The notes: generated from the letters alone by a model not told the origin. Positions 1-5,261 are shown, counted from the stretch's first letter. The stretch is DNA of 6,473 bases from Candidatus Caldarchaeum sp. (GCA_025054795.1 JANWZU010000131.1:1-6473); one strand, 5' to 3'. Numbers and translations are program-made.

Positions 1-810
1 CCTGAGCGGTTTAATCTCGTCAAGATCTATTCCGCTAGCTTCTATCACGGGCGCCGAGCCCGGATGCACAAGAACTTTGCCGACTATCATTTTAGCGGTT
101 TTTTTTGCTTTTCTCCCATCACGGGACATAGAGACAACTATTCTGGAGGTTATGTGAATTTCATCTGGATTTCTCCCAGCTTCGTCTGCTCCTTGCCTGA
201 TTTGGCTGACCGCTTCTCTTACGTATTTCTCGGACGACACGATTGTTAGGATGACGCCGTCGGCAACCTGGCCTGTAAGCCTCATCATCATAGGGCCCTG
301 CTGCCCCAAATAGATCGGTATCTTCTTACTCCTCGGCTTGAACTCCAGCGAGACGTAGTCTAGGTTGTAGAACTCGCCTTCGAAGTTTACTTTTTCACCG
401 GCGAGGAGCCGTCTGACAAGTGTGATACATTCTCTCAGCCGTCTGACAGGGGCTCCCAGCTCAACTCCTTTATGTTCCGGAGGTATGCCGTGAACGGCGG
501 CCCCTATGCGTCCTCCTGAGCCGAGGCCAAGTATTGCTCTCCCTCCTGAGTATTCATCTAAAGTTGCTACGCTCATGGCTATTAGGCTTGGGCTTCTGGT
601 TATCGGATTGACTACTGACGAAGCTAGCTTGATTTTCTTCGTTTCTGCAGCCATAGCGCCCAATAACGTGTGGCATTCACGGTTGTAGTAGAGCTCTGGA
701 ACCCAAACCGAGTGGTATCCATGTTTCTCTGCATAAACAGCTGATTGAACAAGCTCTCCAGATGTTATCGGGCCTGTGTGCGTCACGTAGCTTAGTCCAA
801 TTGGGCGCAT
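1..810 (-). CDS. LLM-class flavin/F420-dependent oxidoreductase (3' end cut by window)
   Basis: This frame starts at ATG 810-808 and stays open to the window edge, giving 270 residues of a family that usually has about 320-340, so roughly the last 50-70 are missing. It is a bacterial-luciferase-like TIM barrel. Visible hallmarks are the N-terminal strand IGLSYVTHTGP (residues 4-14), HSVWVPE (33-39), NPITRSP (69-75), the SGGRAILGLGSGG block (88-100) and the IPIYLGQQGPMMMRLTGQVADGV region (164-186). Family members reduce or oxidise substrates with FMN or coenzyme F420; the Mer-like TRSP and GLGSGG segments fit the F420-using archaeal branch, but cofactor and substrate cannot be fixed from sequence. 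A strong TATA box 29 nt upstream and no Shine-Dalgarno site suggest a leaderless mRNA beginning at this ATG. Family assignment is secure; the exact reaction is unknown. Confidence 0.9.
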   Translation of the reverse strand, partial: MRPIGLSYVTHTGPITSGELVQSAVYAEKHGYHSVWVPELYYNRECHTLLGAMAAETKKIKLASSVVNPITRSPSLIAMSVATLDEYSGGRAILGLGSGGRIGAAVHGIPPEHKGVELGAPVRRLRECITLVRRLLAGEKVNFEGEFYNLDYVSLEFKPRSKKIPIYLGQQGPMMMRLTGQVADGVILTIVSSEKYVREAVSQIRQGADEAGRNPDEIHITSRIVVSMSRDGRKAKKTAKMIVGKVLVHPGSAPVIEASGIDLDEIKPLR

Positions 811-834
811 GGAGAGCAGCTTTTTTGTCAGAAA

Positions 835-844
835 TTTAAATATT
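835..844 (-). promoter_or_regulatory. TATA box of the LLM oxidoreductase gene
   Basis: Read on the minus strand this is AATATTTAAA, centred about 29 nt before ATG 810. That spacing puts the transcription start at or within a few bases of the start codon, so the mRNA is probably leaderless. Just upstream (852-859) is GTGAAACA, at the same distance from the TATA box as in the regulator promoter at 4742-4766. Confidence 0.65.
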
Positions 845-904
845 GTGCGTTTGTTTCACAGGGGCTTCGGCTTTTGTGCAGTCCGCTGTTTTTTTCCTAC
901 GTGG

Positions 905-1315
905 TCAGAGCTTTCTCAGCTGGCCGACGAGCAGCATCAAGCCTATGATGGCTATGACAAGACCAGCCAGACCGGTGAACGCCGCCGTTAATCCTGTAAG
1001 GGGCCATGATAGCACTACCCATGGAAGGCTGCCCATCAGGGCGAGGCCGACGACTAGCAGCACAAGCCCTGCTATCACAGGTCCTACCTTAGACATGTCA
1101 ACCTGCGGCGAAACATACGACACACCGCCCTTCCTAGGTATCAGCAGAACAGCGAAAGTGTAGACGACGGCCATGGGGATGGGAGCAAGTATCAGCAGGA
1201 CAACGCCCACGAGCCGTAGAATGTTGGGGTCGACGTTGAGATATTCGCCTAAGCCGCCGAAAACACCTCCCAAAACCCTGTTGCGCTCAGACCGTTCCAG
1301 AACACGGACAGCCAT
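905..1315 (-). CDS. PspC-domain membrane protein
   Basis: This 136-residue protein opens with a PspC domain (about residues 1-60). The typical features are the basic N-terminal stretch ERSERNRVLGGVFGGLGEYL, then the NVDPNILRLV turn leading into a membrane helix (about 33-59) that ends LLIPRKGG. Two more likely membrane segments follow, about 76-100 and 107-132, so it is longer than stand-alone PspC and has its own C-terminal hydrophobic region. Bacterial PspC is an inner-membrane partner in the phage-shock envelope-stress response; archaeal PspC-domain proteins are mostly uncharacterised, so the role here is open. ATG 1315-1313 is chosen because a TATA-like box sits 29 nt upstream (leaderless) and the PspC domain begins immediately. 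It has its own promoter and is not visibly linked to its neighbours. Confidence 0.88.
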   Translation of the reverse strand: MAVRVLERSERNRVLGGVFGGLGEYLNVDPNILRLVGVVLLILAPIPMAVVYTFAVLLIPRKGGVSYVSPQVDMSKVGPVIAGLVLLVVGLALMGSLPWVVLSWPLTGLTAAFTGLAGLVIAIIGLMLLVGQLRKL

Positions 1316-1326
1316 GACGGGTCATG
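1313..1326. promoter_or_regulatory. Inverted repeat at the PspC gene start
   Basis: CATGAC-GG-GTCATG is a perfect inverted repeat with 6-bp arms and a 2-bp spacer. It covers the start codon and the predicted leaderless transcription start of the PspC gene. It could be a binding site, but it is short and could be chance. Confidence 0.2.
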
Positions 1327-1340
1327 ATGCATGTCCGGCA

Positions 1341-1348
1341 ATAAAAAC
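1341..1348 (-). promoter_or_regulatory. TATA-like box of the PspC gene
   Basis: The minus strand reads GTTTTTAT, centred 29 nt upstream of ATG 1315. This matches the spacing at the other promoters here and suggests a leaderless transcript. The box is less canonical than the TTTAAA-type boxes nearby. Confidence 0.5.
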
Positions 1349-1379
1349 ATGTGTTCAAGGCTGTTTTTCATGAGCTTCG

Positions 1380-2267
1380 TCAAACAACGCTTTTTCTCAG
1401 CTTCAGCCTCTCTGCTTCGTCTCGGGGTTTTCTGAAGACGAACAGATGCTCGTGCGCTATTTTGTGGAAGCCGTAGAGCTCAAACCTCTCACCACGCCAC
1501 TTAAGCCTCGTAGCCTTCATGTTGTGCTGCAGCTTTATGATGTCCTCCGCTAGGACGAAGCCGGCTTTCAGAAACAGCTGCATAACTCTGTAAGAGAGCG
1601 GGACGTAGTGTTTGTGTCGACGGGTGTCTCCTATCAAAACTGCGCAGTATCTTCCAGCCTTCAGAACCCGGTAAGACTCGGAGGCGACCTTACCCATCTC
1701 CGTGAGATAGTTTTCCAAGCGTTTGAGGGCTGAGAGGTCGCCGTCGAGTTTCGACGTGTATTTGATTACTCCCCAGTAGGGTGGATGGGTTGCTATCAGG
1801 TCGATTGATTCGTCTTCAACTCTTTCTAGGTTTCTTGCGTCGCCGTGGTACAGCTTTACCTCGCCCTCATCGCCGTCGACCTTGAAGTTGAGCCTGTCCA
1901 TCGCCAGTATTACTGCTTCGTAGTTTATGTCGACGCCTACGGCGTTCCGGCCCAGAAGTTTCGCCTCTACTAACGTTGTCCCCGACCCTACCATCTGGTC
2001 GAGGACCCATTCGCCGGGCTTGCTGTACTTGAGTAGTAGGTTGCGTGGAATGTGAGGACTCCAGTTTCCACGGTAGTCGCCTGAGTGCGTGGCCCAGCTT
2101 CCTCTTTCCGGGAAGCTCCAGACAGTCGTTGTCTCAAGCCTCTGTTCTTCAGGCCTGTAGGTCTTGATTTCACGCCGCATGCCTACAGGTATTTTCACGT
2201 TTTCAACAGCTACAAACCCTTTCCGCCGAACGTAATCTCTGTACTCGTCCCAGCCGACTCGACGCAT
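1380..2267 (-). CDS. Orphan SAM-dependent methyltransferase, N6/N4 DNA methylase type
   Basis: A complete 295-residue protein with class I methyltransferase motifs in the order X, I, II, IV. Motif X lies near NWSPHIPRNLLLKYS (68-82), motif I is VLDQMVGSGTTLVEA (88-102), motif II is AVGVDI (109-114) with acidic D113, and a HGDA acidic loop lies at 141-144. The catalytic motif IV is THPPYW (160-165), a variant of the D/S/N-PPY motif of amino-methyltransferases. The PPY motif indicates methylation of an exocyclic amino group: adenine N6 or cytosine N4 in DNA, or a guanine N2 in RNA, since Trm11-like enzymes share the fold. The WSFPERG and WATH segments before motif X (50-61) resemble archaeal orphan DNA methylases. 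No restriction endonuclease is next to it. A TATA box lies 25 nt upstream of ATG 2267, so the mRNA is probably leaderless. DNA is the likelier substrate; specificity is unknown. Confidence 0.82.
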   Translation of the reverse strand: MRRVGWDEYRDYVRRKGFVAVENVKIPVGMRREIKTYRPEEQRLETTTVWSFPERGSWATHSGDYRGNWSPHIPRNLLLKYSKPGEWVLDQMVGSGTTLVEAKLLGRNAVGVDINYEAVILAMDRLNFKVDGDEGEVKLYHGDARNLERVEDESIDLIATHPPYWGVIKYTSKLDGDLSALKRLENYLTEMGKVASESYRVLKAGRYCAVLIGDTRRHKHYVPLSYRVMQLFLKAGFVLAEDIIKLQHNMKATRLKWRGERFELYGFHKIAHEHLFVFRKPRDEAERLKLRKSVV

Positions 2268-2286
2268 CCACGGACAAGGAGAGACG

Positions 2287-2297
2287 AAAATATTTAA
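2287..2297 (-). promoter_or_regulatory. TATA box of the methyltransferase gene
   Basis: The minus strand reads TTAAATATTTT, centred about 25 nt before ATG 2267, a canonical archaeal TATA box with leaderless spacing. It lies in the 55-bp gap after the MNT gene, so the methyltransferase can be transcribed independently of HEPN-MNT pair 1. Confidence 0.65.
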
Positions 2298-2322
2298 CCA
2301 ATCCCGAGCCTAGCGTGTTCGC

Positions 2323-2682
2323 CTAGCTCCCAGCCGTCGCCGGCGTCAACTCCTTAACCCTGCTGAAGTACCATTTTGCCTCCTCTTCATCGACTAAATG
2401 TATCTCGAATGGGTGGTGGAACGGGAAGCCAGCCGCCTCCTCTATCTTCAGCTTAAGCGCCGATCTCTCGACGTTGCTCGCAGGAGCCTGCTTTGAAACT
2501 ATGAGGATGTCTACGTCGCTTCCTCCAACAGCCTCGCCTCTGACGACGCTGCCGAAAACATAGACTTTTGCGTCGGGCAGTATTTTGGAAACAGCTCTTA
2601 CAACCTCTCGGACGTGTTTCCTCCACTCCCTGACCATGTTGGCTCTTTGGAGAAGGTCGTCAAAATACCACTCCAAACTCAA
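2323..2682 (-). CDS. MNT-type minimal nucleotidyltransferase, antitoxin of pair 1
   Basis: A 119-residue protein of the polymerase-beta-like minimal nucleotidyltransferase family. The signature VFGSVVRGE (42-50) followed by GSDVDILIV (54-62) supplies G44, S45 and the metal-binding D56 and D58. FEIH (92-95) is the likely region of the third acidic residue. In studied HEPN-MNT systems the MNT partner neutralises the HEPN RNase toxin, in one case by transferring AMP onto it. The start is a TTG (2682) inside the end of the HEPN gene, overlapping it by 23 bp. A GGTGAG site (2691-2696) is 8 nt before it. A stronger GGAGGTG (2684-2690) is too close to it but ideally placed for the TTG at 2676, and ATG 2637 is also possible. 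The same start is preferred because it puts G44, S45, D56 and D58 at the same positions as in the second MNT protein. Confidence 0.88.
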   Translation of the reverse strand: MSLEWYFDDLLQRANMVREWRKHVREVVRAVSKILPDAKVYVFGSVVRGEAVGGSDVDILIVSKQAPASNVERSALKLKIEEAAGFPFHHPFEIHLVDEEEAKWYFSRVKELTPATAGS

Positions 2683-3046
2683 GCACCTCCCTCACCAACC
2701 TGACCAAAAGCTTTGCTTCATCCTCGTTGTTTCGTCTGGGCAGGTATCTCGATGCGATGTATGCGTCCTCCATCAGCCTAACCTCGTTCTTTCTGCCTTC
2801 CAACAGCTTAGCCAACTCTTGATGTTTAGGCAGTTTTTTAATCTGTTGAAGTGAGAAGGATATTGAATGAGTTCGTGGGAAATCTCCCAGCTCCTCGAGC
2901 AGTAGTGATTTTAAGTGGAGTTGGAGGGCTTGCTCCGCTAGGAAGCAGGAGATGTCGTAGTCTTCAGCGGCGACGCTTTCTTCGGCCCGGGCTAGGAATG
3001 ACCGGGCCCTTCTCCTCAGCAGTTCAACCTCTTCTGCCTGCGGCAC
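2660..3046 (-). CDS. HEPN-domain protein, putative toxin of pair 1
   Basis: A 128-residue all-helical HEPN protein. Visible family features are EDYDISCFLAEQALQLHLKSLL (28-49), the FPRTHS turn (56-61) and the EDAYIASRYLP motif (93-103), all typical of the archaeal HEPN family found beside minimal nucleotidyltransferases. HEPN toxins usually act as dimeric ribonucleases through an R-X4-6-H motif. I find no R-X4-6-H here, so catalysis is uncertain; the conserved H60 and R100 are the candidate polar residues. The start is GTG 3046, with a TTAAAT TATA element about 27 nt upstream, which implies a leaderless mRNA. The gene comes first in the pair and overlaps the MNT gene. It follows the DUF411 gene by 25 bp and could also be reached by read-through from the metal operon. 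Confidence 0.88.
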   Translation of the reverse strand: MPQAEEVELLRRRARSFLARAEESVAAEDYDISCFLAEQALQLHLKSLLLEELGDFPRTHSISFSLQQIKKLPKHQELAKLLEGRKNEVRLMEDAYIASRYLPRRNNEDEAKLLVRLVREVLEFGVVF

Positions 3047-3069
3047 GTTGTATGAGTGTGTTTGTCCTG

Positions 3070-3076
3070 ATTTAAG
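3070..3076 (-). promoter_or_regulatory. TATA box of HEPN-MNT pair 1, overlapping the DUF411 stop codon
   Basis: The minus strand reads CTTAAAT, centred about 27 nt before GTG 3046. The TAA within it (3072-3074) is also the stop codon of the DUF411 gene, so the toxin-antitoxin promoter is packed into the end of the metal operon. Confidence 0.5.
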
Positions 3077-3551
3077 CCTGCGTCCAGAGTGTTATTTTCC
3101 CGCCTGCCGCTGCGTATATGTTGAAAGGCTCTTTTTTAACGCCTCCCATGCCCGGCGAGCCGGAAGGCATTCCCGGCAACGCAATCCCGTCTACTGCCGG
3201 TTTTTCTCTCAAAAGTTTTCTGATTATCTCGAGCGGGACATGGCCTTCTATGAAGTAGGGCCCTGCCTGCGCTGTGTGGCAGCTCAGCAGGTCTTGTGGA
3301 ACGCCGAGCCTTTTTCTAACGTTGTTTAGTTCGTGGTTGTTAACGATGACTGTTCTGACCGATAGGCCGTTATTTCTGAGGTATGCTTCGTACTCCTTGC
3401 AGCATGAACACGTCTCGGTCCTGTAAATTATAAGCTGATGCTGTTCTTGAGATGTTGTTGTGTTTTGGGATGTGTTCCATGTCGTGGAGGCGAGGGATAT
3501 GCTTACGGCTGCTGCGAGTAAGAGCCCCAACAGGAGTAGTGGTTTTCTCAC
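3072..3551 (-). CDS. Exported DUF411 (CopG-like) CXCC metal-binding protein
   Basis: A 159-residue protein with an N-terminal signal or anchor helix (about 3-21), a Thr/Asn/Gln-rich linker (22-39) and a DUF411 domain (40-157). Diagnostic motifs are TCSCCK (47-52, C48, C50, C51), LGVP (82-85), LLSCHTA (88-94, C91, H92), EGHVP (102-106) and LPGMPSGSPGM (125-135). DUF411 proteins are thioredoxin-like; the bacterial copper-resistance protein CopG belongs to this family and binds copper through these Cys, His and Met residues. It probably acts outside the membrane in Cu or Ag handling or redox cycling. The start is GTG 3551, set by GAGGGG (3559-3564) 7 nt upstream and only 3 nt after the preceding stop, so translation is coupled. 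The family is secure; the metal is inferred. Confidence 0.9.
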   Translation of the reverse strand: MRKPLLLLGLLLAAAVSISLASTTWNTSQNTTTSQEQHQLIIYRTETCSCCKEYEAYLRNNGLSVRTVIVNNHELNNVRKRLGVPQDLLSCHTAQAGPYFIEGHVPLEIIRKLLREKPAVDGIALPGMPSGSPGMGGVKKEPFNIYAAAGGKITLWTQA

Positions 3552-3554
3552 AGT

Positions 3555-3959
3555 TCATCCCCTCGTCTGCGCAAGCTTCCACGTTAGGGCTAGTATTCCG
3601 CCCAGTATGCCCAGCAGAGCTCCTAACAGGAATCCGCCCATTCCGAAGACACTGACGACTGAGAACACTAGGATGACCGTTCCCCATGTCTGGGCTTGAG
3701 CTGGATGGCTTTGGAGCATTAGAGCTCCGGCTATGATTGCTATGCCTGAGACGAGGCCTAGGAGAGAAAAGGCGGACCACGCCCAAGGCATCCACCAACC
3801 CATCATCATAGGCCCCATCATCCCGCCCCAGCCACCCCAGTAAGCCATGCCGTCCCACATCATCCAAGCAGCAACGCCGAACAACCCGCCCGCCAGTATC
3901 AGAACGCCAGCCACAAGCGAGAGTATGAAGGCTGCTGTCGGTTTCTCCGCGGCGGTCAA
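3555..3959 (-). CDS. Small Met/Trp-rich membrane protein of the metal operon
   Basis: A 134-residue integral membrane protein with about four helices: roughly 9-31, 60-82, 91-107 and 108-128. The loop between the first two (32-61) is extraordinarily rich in Met, Trp and Gly: MMWDGM, GGMMGPMMMGWWMPW. If the basic-poor N-terminus is cytoplasmic, this loop faces outside, where Met thioethers could bind Cu(I) or Ag(I). The opening EKPTAAFILSLVAGVLILAGG resembles small archaeal multi-helix proteins of unknown function. It is the middle gene of the operon, 6 nt after the PepSY-like gene and 3 nt before DUF411. The start is TTG 3959, with GGAGGAG (3969-3975) 9 nt upstream. No specific family is recognised; a channel, transporter subunit or metal-binding membrane partner are all possible. 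Confidence 0.8.
   Translation of the reverse strand: MTAAEKPTAAFILSLVAGVLILAGGLFGVAAWMMWDGMAYWGGWGGMMGPMMMGWWMPWAWSAFSLLGLVSGIAIIAGALMLQSHPAQAQTWGTVILVFSVVSVFGMGGFLLGALLGILGGILALTWKLAQTRG
3559..3564 (-). promoter_or_regulatory. Ribosome binding site of the DUF411 gene
   Basis: GAGGGG on the minus strand, 7 nt before GTG 3551. It decides the GTG start and lies at the end of the preceding membrane-protein gene, consistent with coupled translation. Confidence 0.6.
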
Positions 3960-3965
3960 CTAATG

Positions 3966-4685
3966 CTACTCCTCCAGCTCAACTTCCTGTATGAATTGGC
4001 CGTGCCAGCCGTGGTACCAGACCTGCCCTGTGTAGCCGTTTACGCTGAGCATGCCGTGAACCCTTCCGTCAAGCATGTAGTCCAAGGTGTAGTAGCCGTA
4101 GAACCGGGTCGGATGCTCTACTTCCACAAGCTCCGTAAACCTGTTTCTCAGATAGTTAAACGCAATCTGCTCCGCCTGCTCAGACGTTATAGGCATGTCG
4201 GCTGTCGGAGAGAAACTCCACCCCGTCATCGTGAAGTGCATTCCGTATTTCGTGTTCCACATCATGTTAGGCCCCGGTTCAGGGGAGACGCTGCCTGTGT
4301 AGGGGTTGACTAACAGCTCGAAAGCACCGACGCCAGAATCACGCTCCACTACGACGGCGTAGAAGTTACGCTGGAACTCCATGACCTCGTGAAGCCTGAG
4401 GTTCTGCCCGAGACCTGCCACATACCTTTCCAAAACATCAACCGCCTGCTGTATGGTAAGCCTCGGGCCCGTCTGTCCACCATACCAGCCGAGGCACGGA
4501 CACAGACCAGCCATTCCGCCGGGCATCATCCTCGGAGGCCCGTAGCTAAACGGAGTCTGCTGTGGAAACATTCTGGTGAAGGGCTGGACATCCCACCACA
4601 CGGGCCATGCATAGGCTGCGGCTAAACCAGCCGCTAAAACCGCTGAATACAAAACGATAATGAAAACAGGGAACTTGCTTTTCAT
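3966..4685 (-). CDS. Exported PepSY-like protein with Met, His and Cys-rich segments
   Basis: A 239-residue protein, first of the three-gene operon. An N-terminal helix (about 7-26) is a signal peptide or membrane anchor. A low-complexity segment follows with Met, Pro and Gly and a CPC pair (PPRMMPGGMAGLCPC, 50-64). Two PepSY-like repeats come next: about 75-133 (ending ELLVNPYTGSVSPEPG) and 165-224 (ending LSVNGYTGQVWYHGWHG). Between them is PNMMWNTKYGMHFTMTGW (139-156), rich in Met, His and Trp. The PNMMWNTKYG and YHGWHGQFI motifs recur in uncharacterised exported proteins as I recall them, without a known function. PepSY domains often bind or inhibit partners outside the membrane; here the Met, His and Cys clusters suggest a soft-metal-binding role. 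ATG 4685 is chosen because the signal peptide starts there; no strong Shine-Dalgarno is present and the leader is probably short. Confidence 0.8.
   Translation of the reverse strand: MKSKFPVFIIVLYSAVLAAGLAAAYAWPVWWDVQPFTRMFPQQTPFSYGPPRMMPGGMAGLCPCLGWYGGQTGPRLTIQQAVDVLERYVAGLGQNLRLHEVMEFQRNFYAVVVERDSGVGAFELLVNPYTGSVSPEPGPNMMWNTKYGMHFTMTGWSFSPTADMPITSEQAEQIAFNYLRNRFTELVEVEHPTRFYGYYTLDYMLDGRVHGMLSVNGYTGQVWYHGWHGQFIQEVELEE
3969..3975 (-). promoter_or_regulatory. Ribosome binding site of the Met/Trp-rich membrane protein gene
   Basis: GGAGGAG on the minus strand, 9 nt before TTG 3959, within the last codons of the PepSY-like gene. It supports the otherwise weak TTG start. Confidence 0.55.
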
Positions 4686-4716
4686 AAGGTCTCACGGCAT
4701 CAAATCCTCGAGAACG

Positions 4717-4725
4717 CATATAGAA
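4717..4725 (-). promoter_or_regulatory. TATA box of the PepSY-membrane-DUF411 operon
   Basis: The minus strand reads TCTATATGC, centred about 36 nt before ATG 4685, which predicts a short leader of about 9 nt. A GAGG (4706-4709) precedes a two-codon reading frame ATG-CCG-TGA (4695-4700) ahead of the real start; with this TATA box the transcript would begin inside or after it. The core is nearly symmetrical and might also act on the plus strand. Confidence 0.45.
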
Positions 4726-4731
4726 GTATCT

Positions 4732-4753
4732 TGAAACAGACGTGAAACATTCG
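4732..4753. repeat. Tandem 11-bp repeat, candidate operator of the divergent promoters
   Basis: Two adjacent 11-bp units, TGAAACAGACG (4732-4742) and TGAAACATTCG (4743-4753), match at 9 of 11 positions and are one helical turn apart. They lie between the operon TATA box (4717-4725) and the regulator TATA box (4758-4766), so a protein bound here could affect both. The regulator gene next to it, which has a winged helix, is the obvious candidate binder. Confidence 0.5.
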
Positions 4754-4757
4754 AGAC

Positions 4758-4767
4758 ATATTTAAAC
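4758..4767 (+). promoter_or_regulatory. TATA box of the membrane regulator gene
   Basis: ATATTTAAAC is a canonical archaeal TATA box. It predicts transcription starting near 4790, downstream of the GTG at 4773, so the true start codon is probably TTG 4800, TTG 4815 or ATG 4845. The 25 bp at 4742-4766 closely match the LLM oxidoreductase promoter. Confidence 0.6.
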
Positions 4768-4772
4768 AGTCG

Positions 4773-5261
4773 GTGAAAATCCTTAAAGCAAGGCGGGCGT
4801 TGAATCACGCGGAGTTGGCTCCAAGCCGTCTTTCGAAGCTGTGGATGGCTGTTTCGCTGACGGCTGGCGTGGTAATCCTGTCCACGGCTCTGAGCATTTG
4901 GCAGCATGAGATGATGATGGGAGGCATGATGCCGCATATGGTTGGGATGATGTGGTGGGTTTACCTGCCGTTCGCCGTGGCTGCGTTGGTCTTGATAACA
5001 CTTCCTATTGCTGTCTATTTCTCATCCGGCAGCCAATCTGCAAGAGTAGTGGGCCTTACGGCTGAGGAGAAAGCTGTGGTCGAGTACCTTACACGCAGCG
5101 GAGGAGAAGCTGAGCAGAAAGAAATAGCCAAAGCCCTCGGATACTCTCGTCTGAAAACCCATCGTCTCATAGCCTCTCTCCGGCGCAGGAACGTCGTTGA
5201 AGTCAAGCCCCACGGCAGAACAAACCTCGTCAAACTTCACAGCGTCAATCAACAGGCCTGA
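4773..5261 (+). CDS. Membrane-anchored winged-helix regulator with Met/His-rich sensor loop (putative Cu/Ag sensor)
   Basis: The only plus-strand gene, 162 residues at its longest. After a basic N-terminus (KARR, R19, K22) come TM1 (about 25-43), a 17-residue loop (44-60) with eight Met and two His (QHEMMMGGMMPHMVGMM), TM2 (about 61-83), and a C-terminal winged helix-turn-helix (about 94-157). In the latter, LTAEEKAVVEYLTRSGG leads to EQKEIAKALGYSRLKTHRLIASL (recognition helix about 125-137) and a wing around KPHGRTNLVKLH. Positive residues on both ends place the N- and C-termini inside, so the loop faces outside. I infer a one-component sensor: external Cu(I)/Ag(I) binding by Met/His alters DNA binding by the cytoplasmic domain. 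It diverges from the metal operon across an 87-bp promoter region. GTG 4773 gives the longest frame, but the TATA box suggests a later start. The HTH and topology are strong; the ligand is inferred. Confidence 0.82.
   Translation: MKILKARRALNHAELAPSRLSKLWMAVSLTAGVVILSTALSIWQHEMMMGGMMPHMVGMMWWVYLPFAVAALVLITLPIAVYFSSGSQSARVVGLTAEEKAVVEYLTRSGGEAEQKEIAKALGYSRLKTHRLIASLRRRNVVEVKPHGRTNLVKLHSVNQQA

Noticed and set aside
843..1163. 106-codon plus-strand frame opposite the PspC gene
   Set aside because: Antisense shadow of the PspC gene; rich in Thr, Ser, Pro and Arg with no domain or promoter.
2310..2326. Imperfect hairpin (CTAGCG-TGTT-CGCCTAG) over the stop codon of MNT 1, as a possible terminator
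   Set aside because: The stem has a bulge and no T tract follows on the minus strand apart from the next gene's TATA box; archaeal termination depends mainly on T tracts.
3370..3867. 165-codon open frame on the minus strand overlapping the DUF411 and membrane-protein genes
   Set aside because: It lies in another frame of two genes with clear domain or membrane features, its protein is low-complexity and lacks any recognisable motif, and it has no proper ribosome site of its own.
3963..4313. 116-codon plus-strand frame opposite the PepSY-like gene
   Set aside because: Antisense shadow; the opposite frame has a signal peptide and repeated domain motifs, this one has none.
4695..4709. GAGG followed by a two-codon frame ATG-CCG-TGA ahead of the PepSY-like gene, as a regulatory leader peptide
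   Set aside because: The predicted transcription start (about 4694) lies at or after this mini-frame, so it is probably not in the mRNA.
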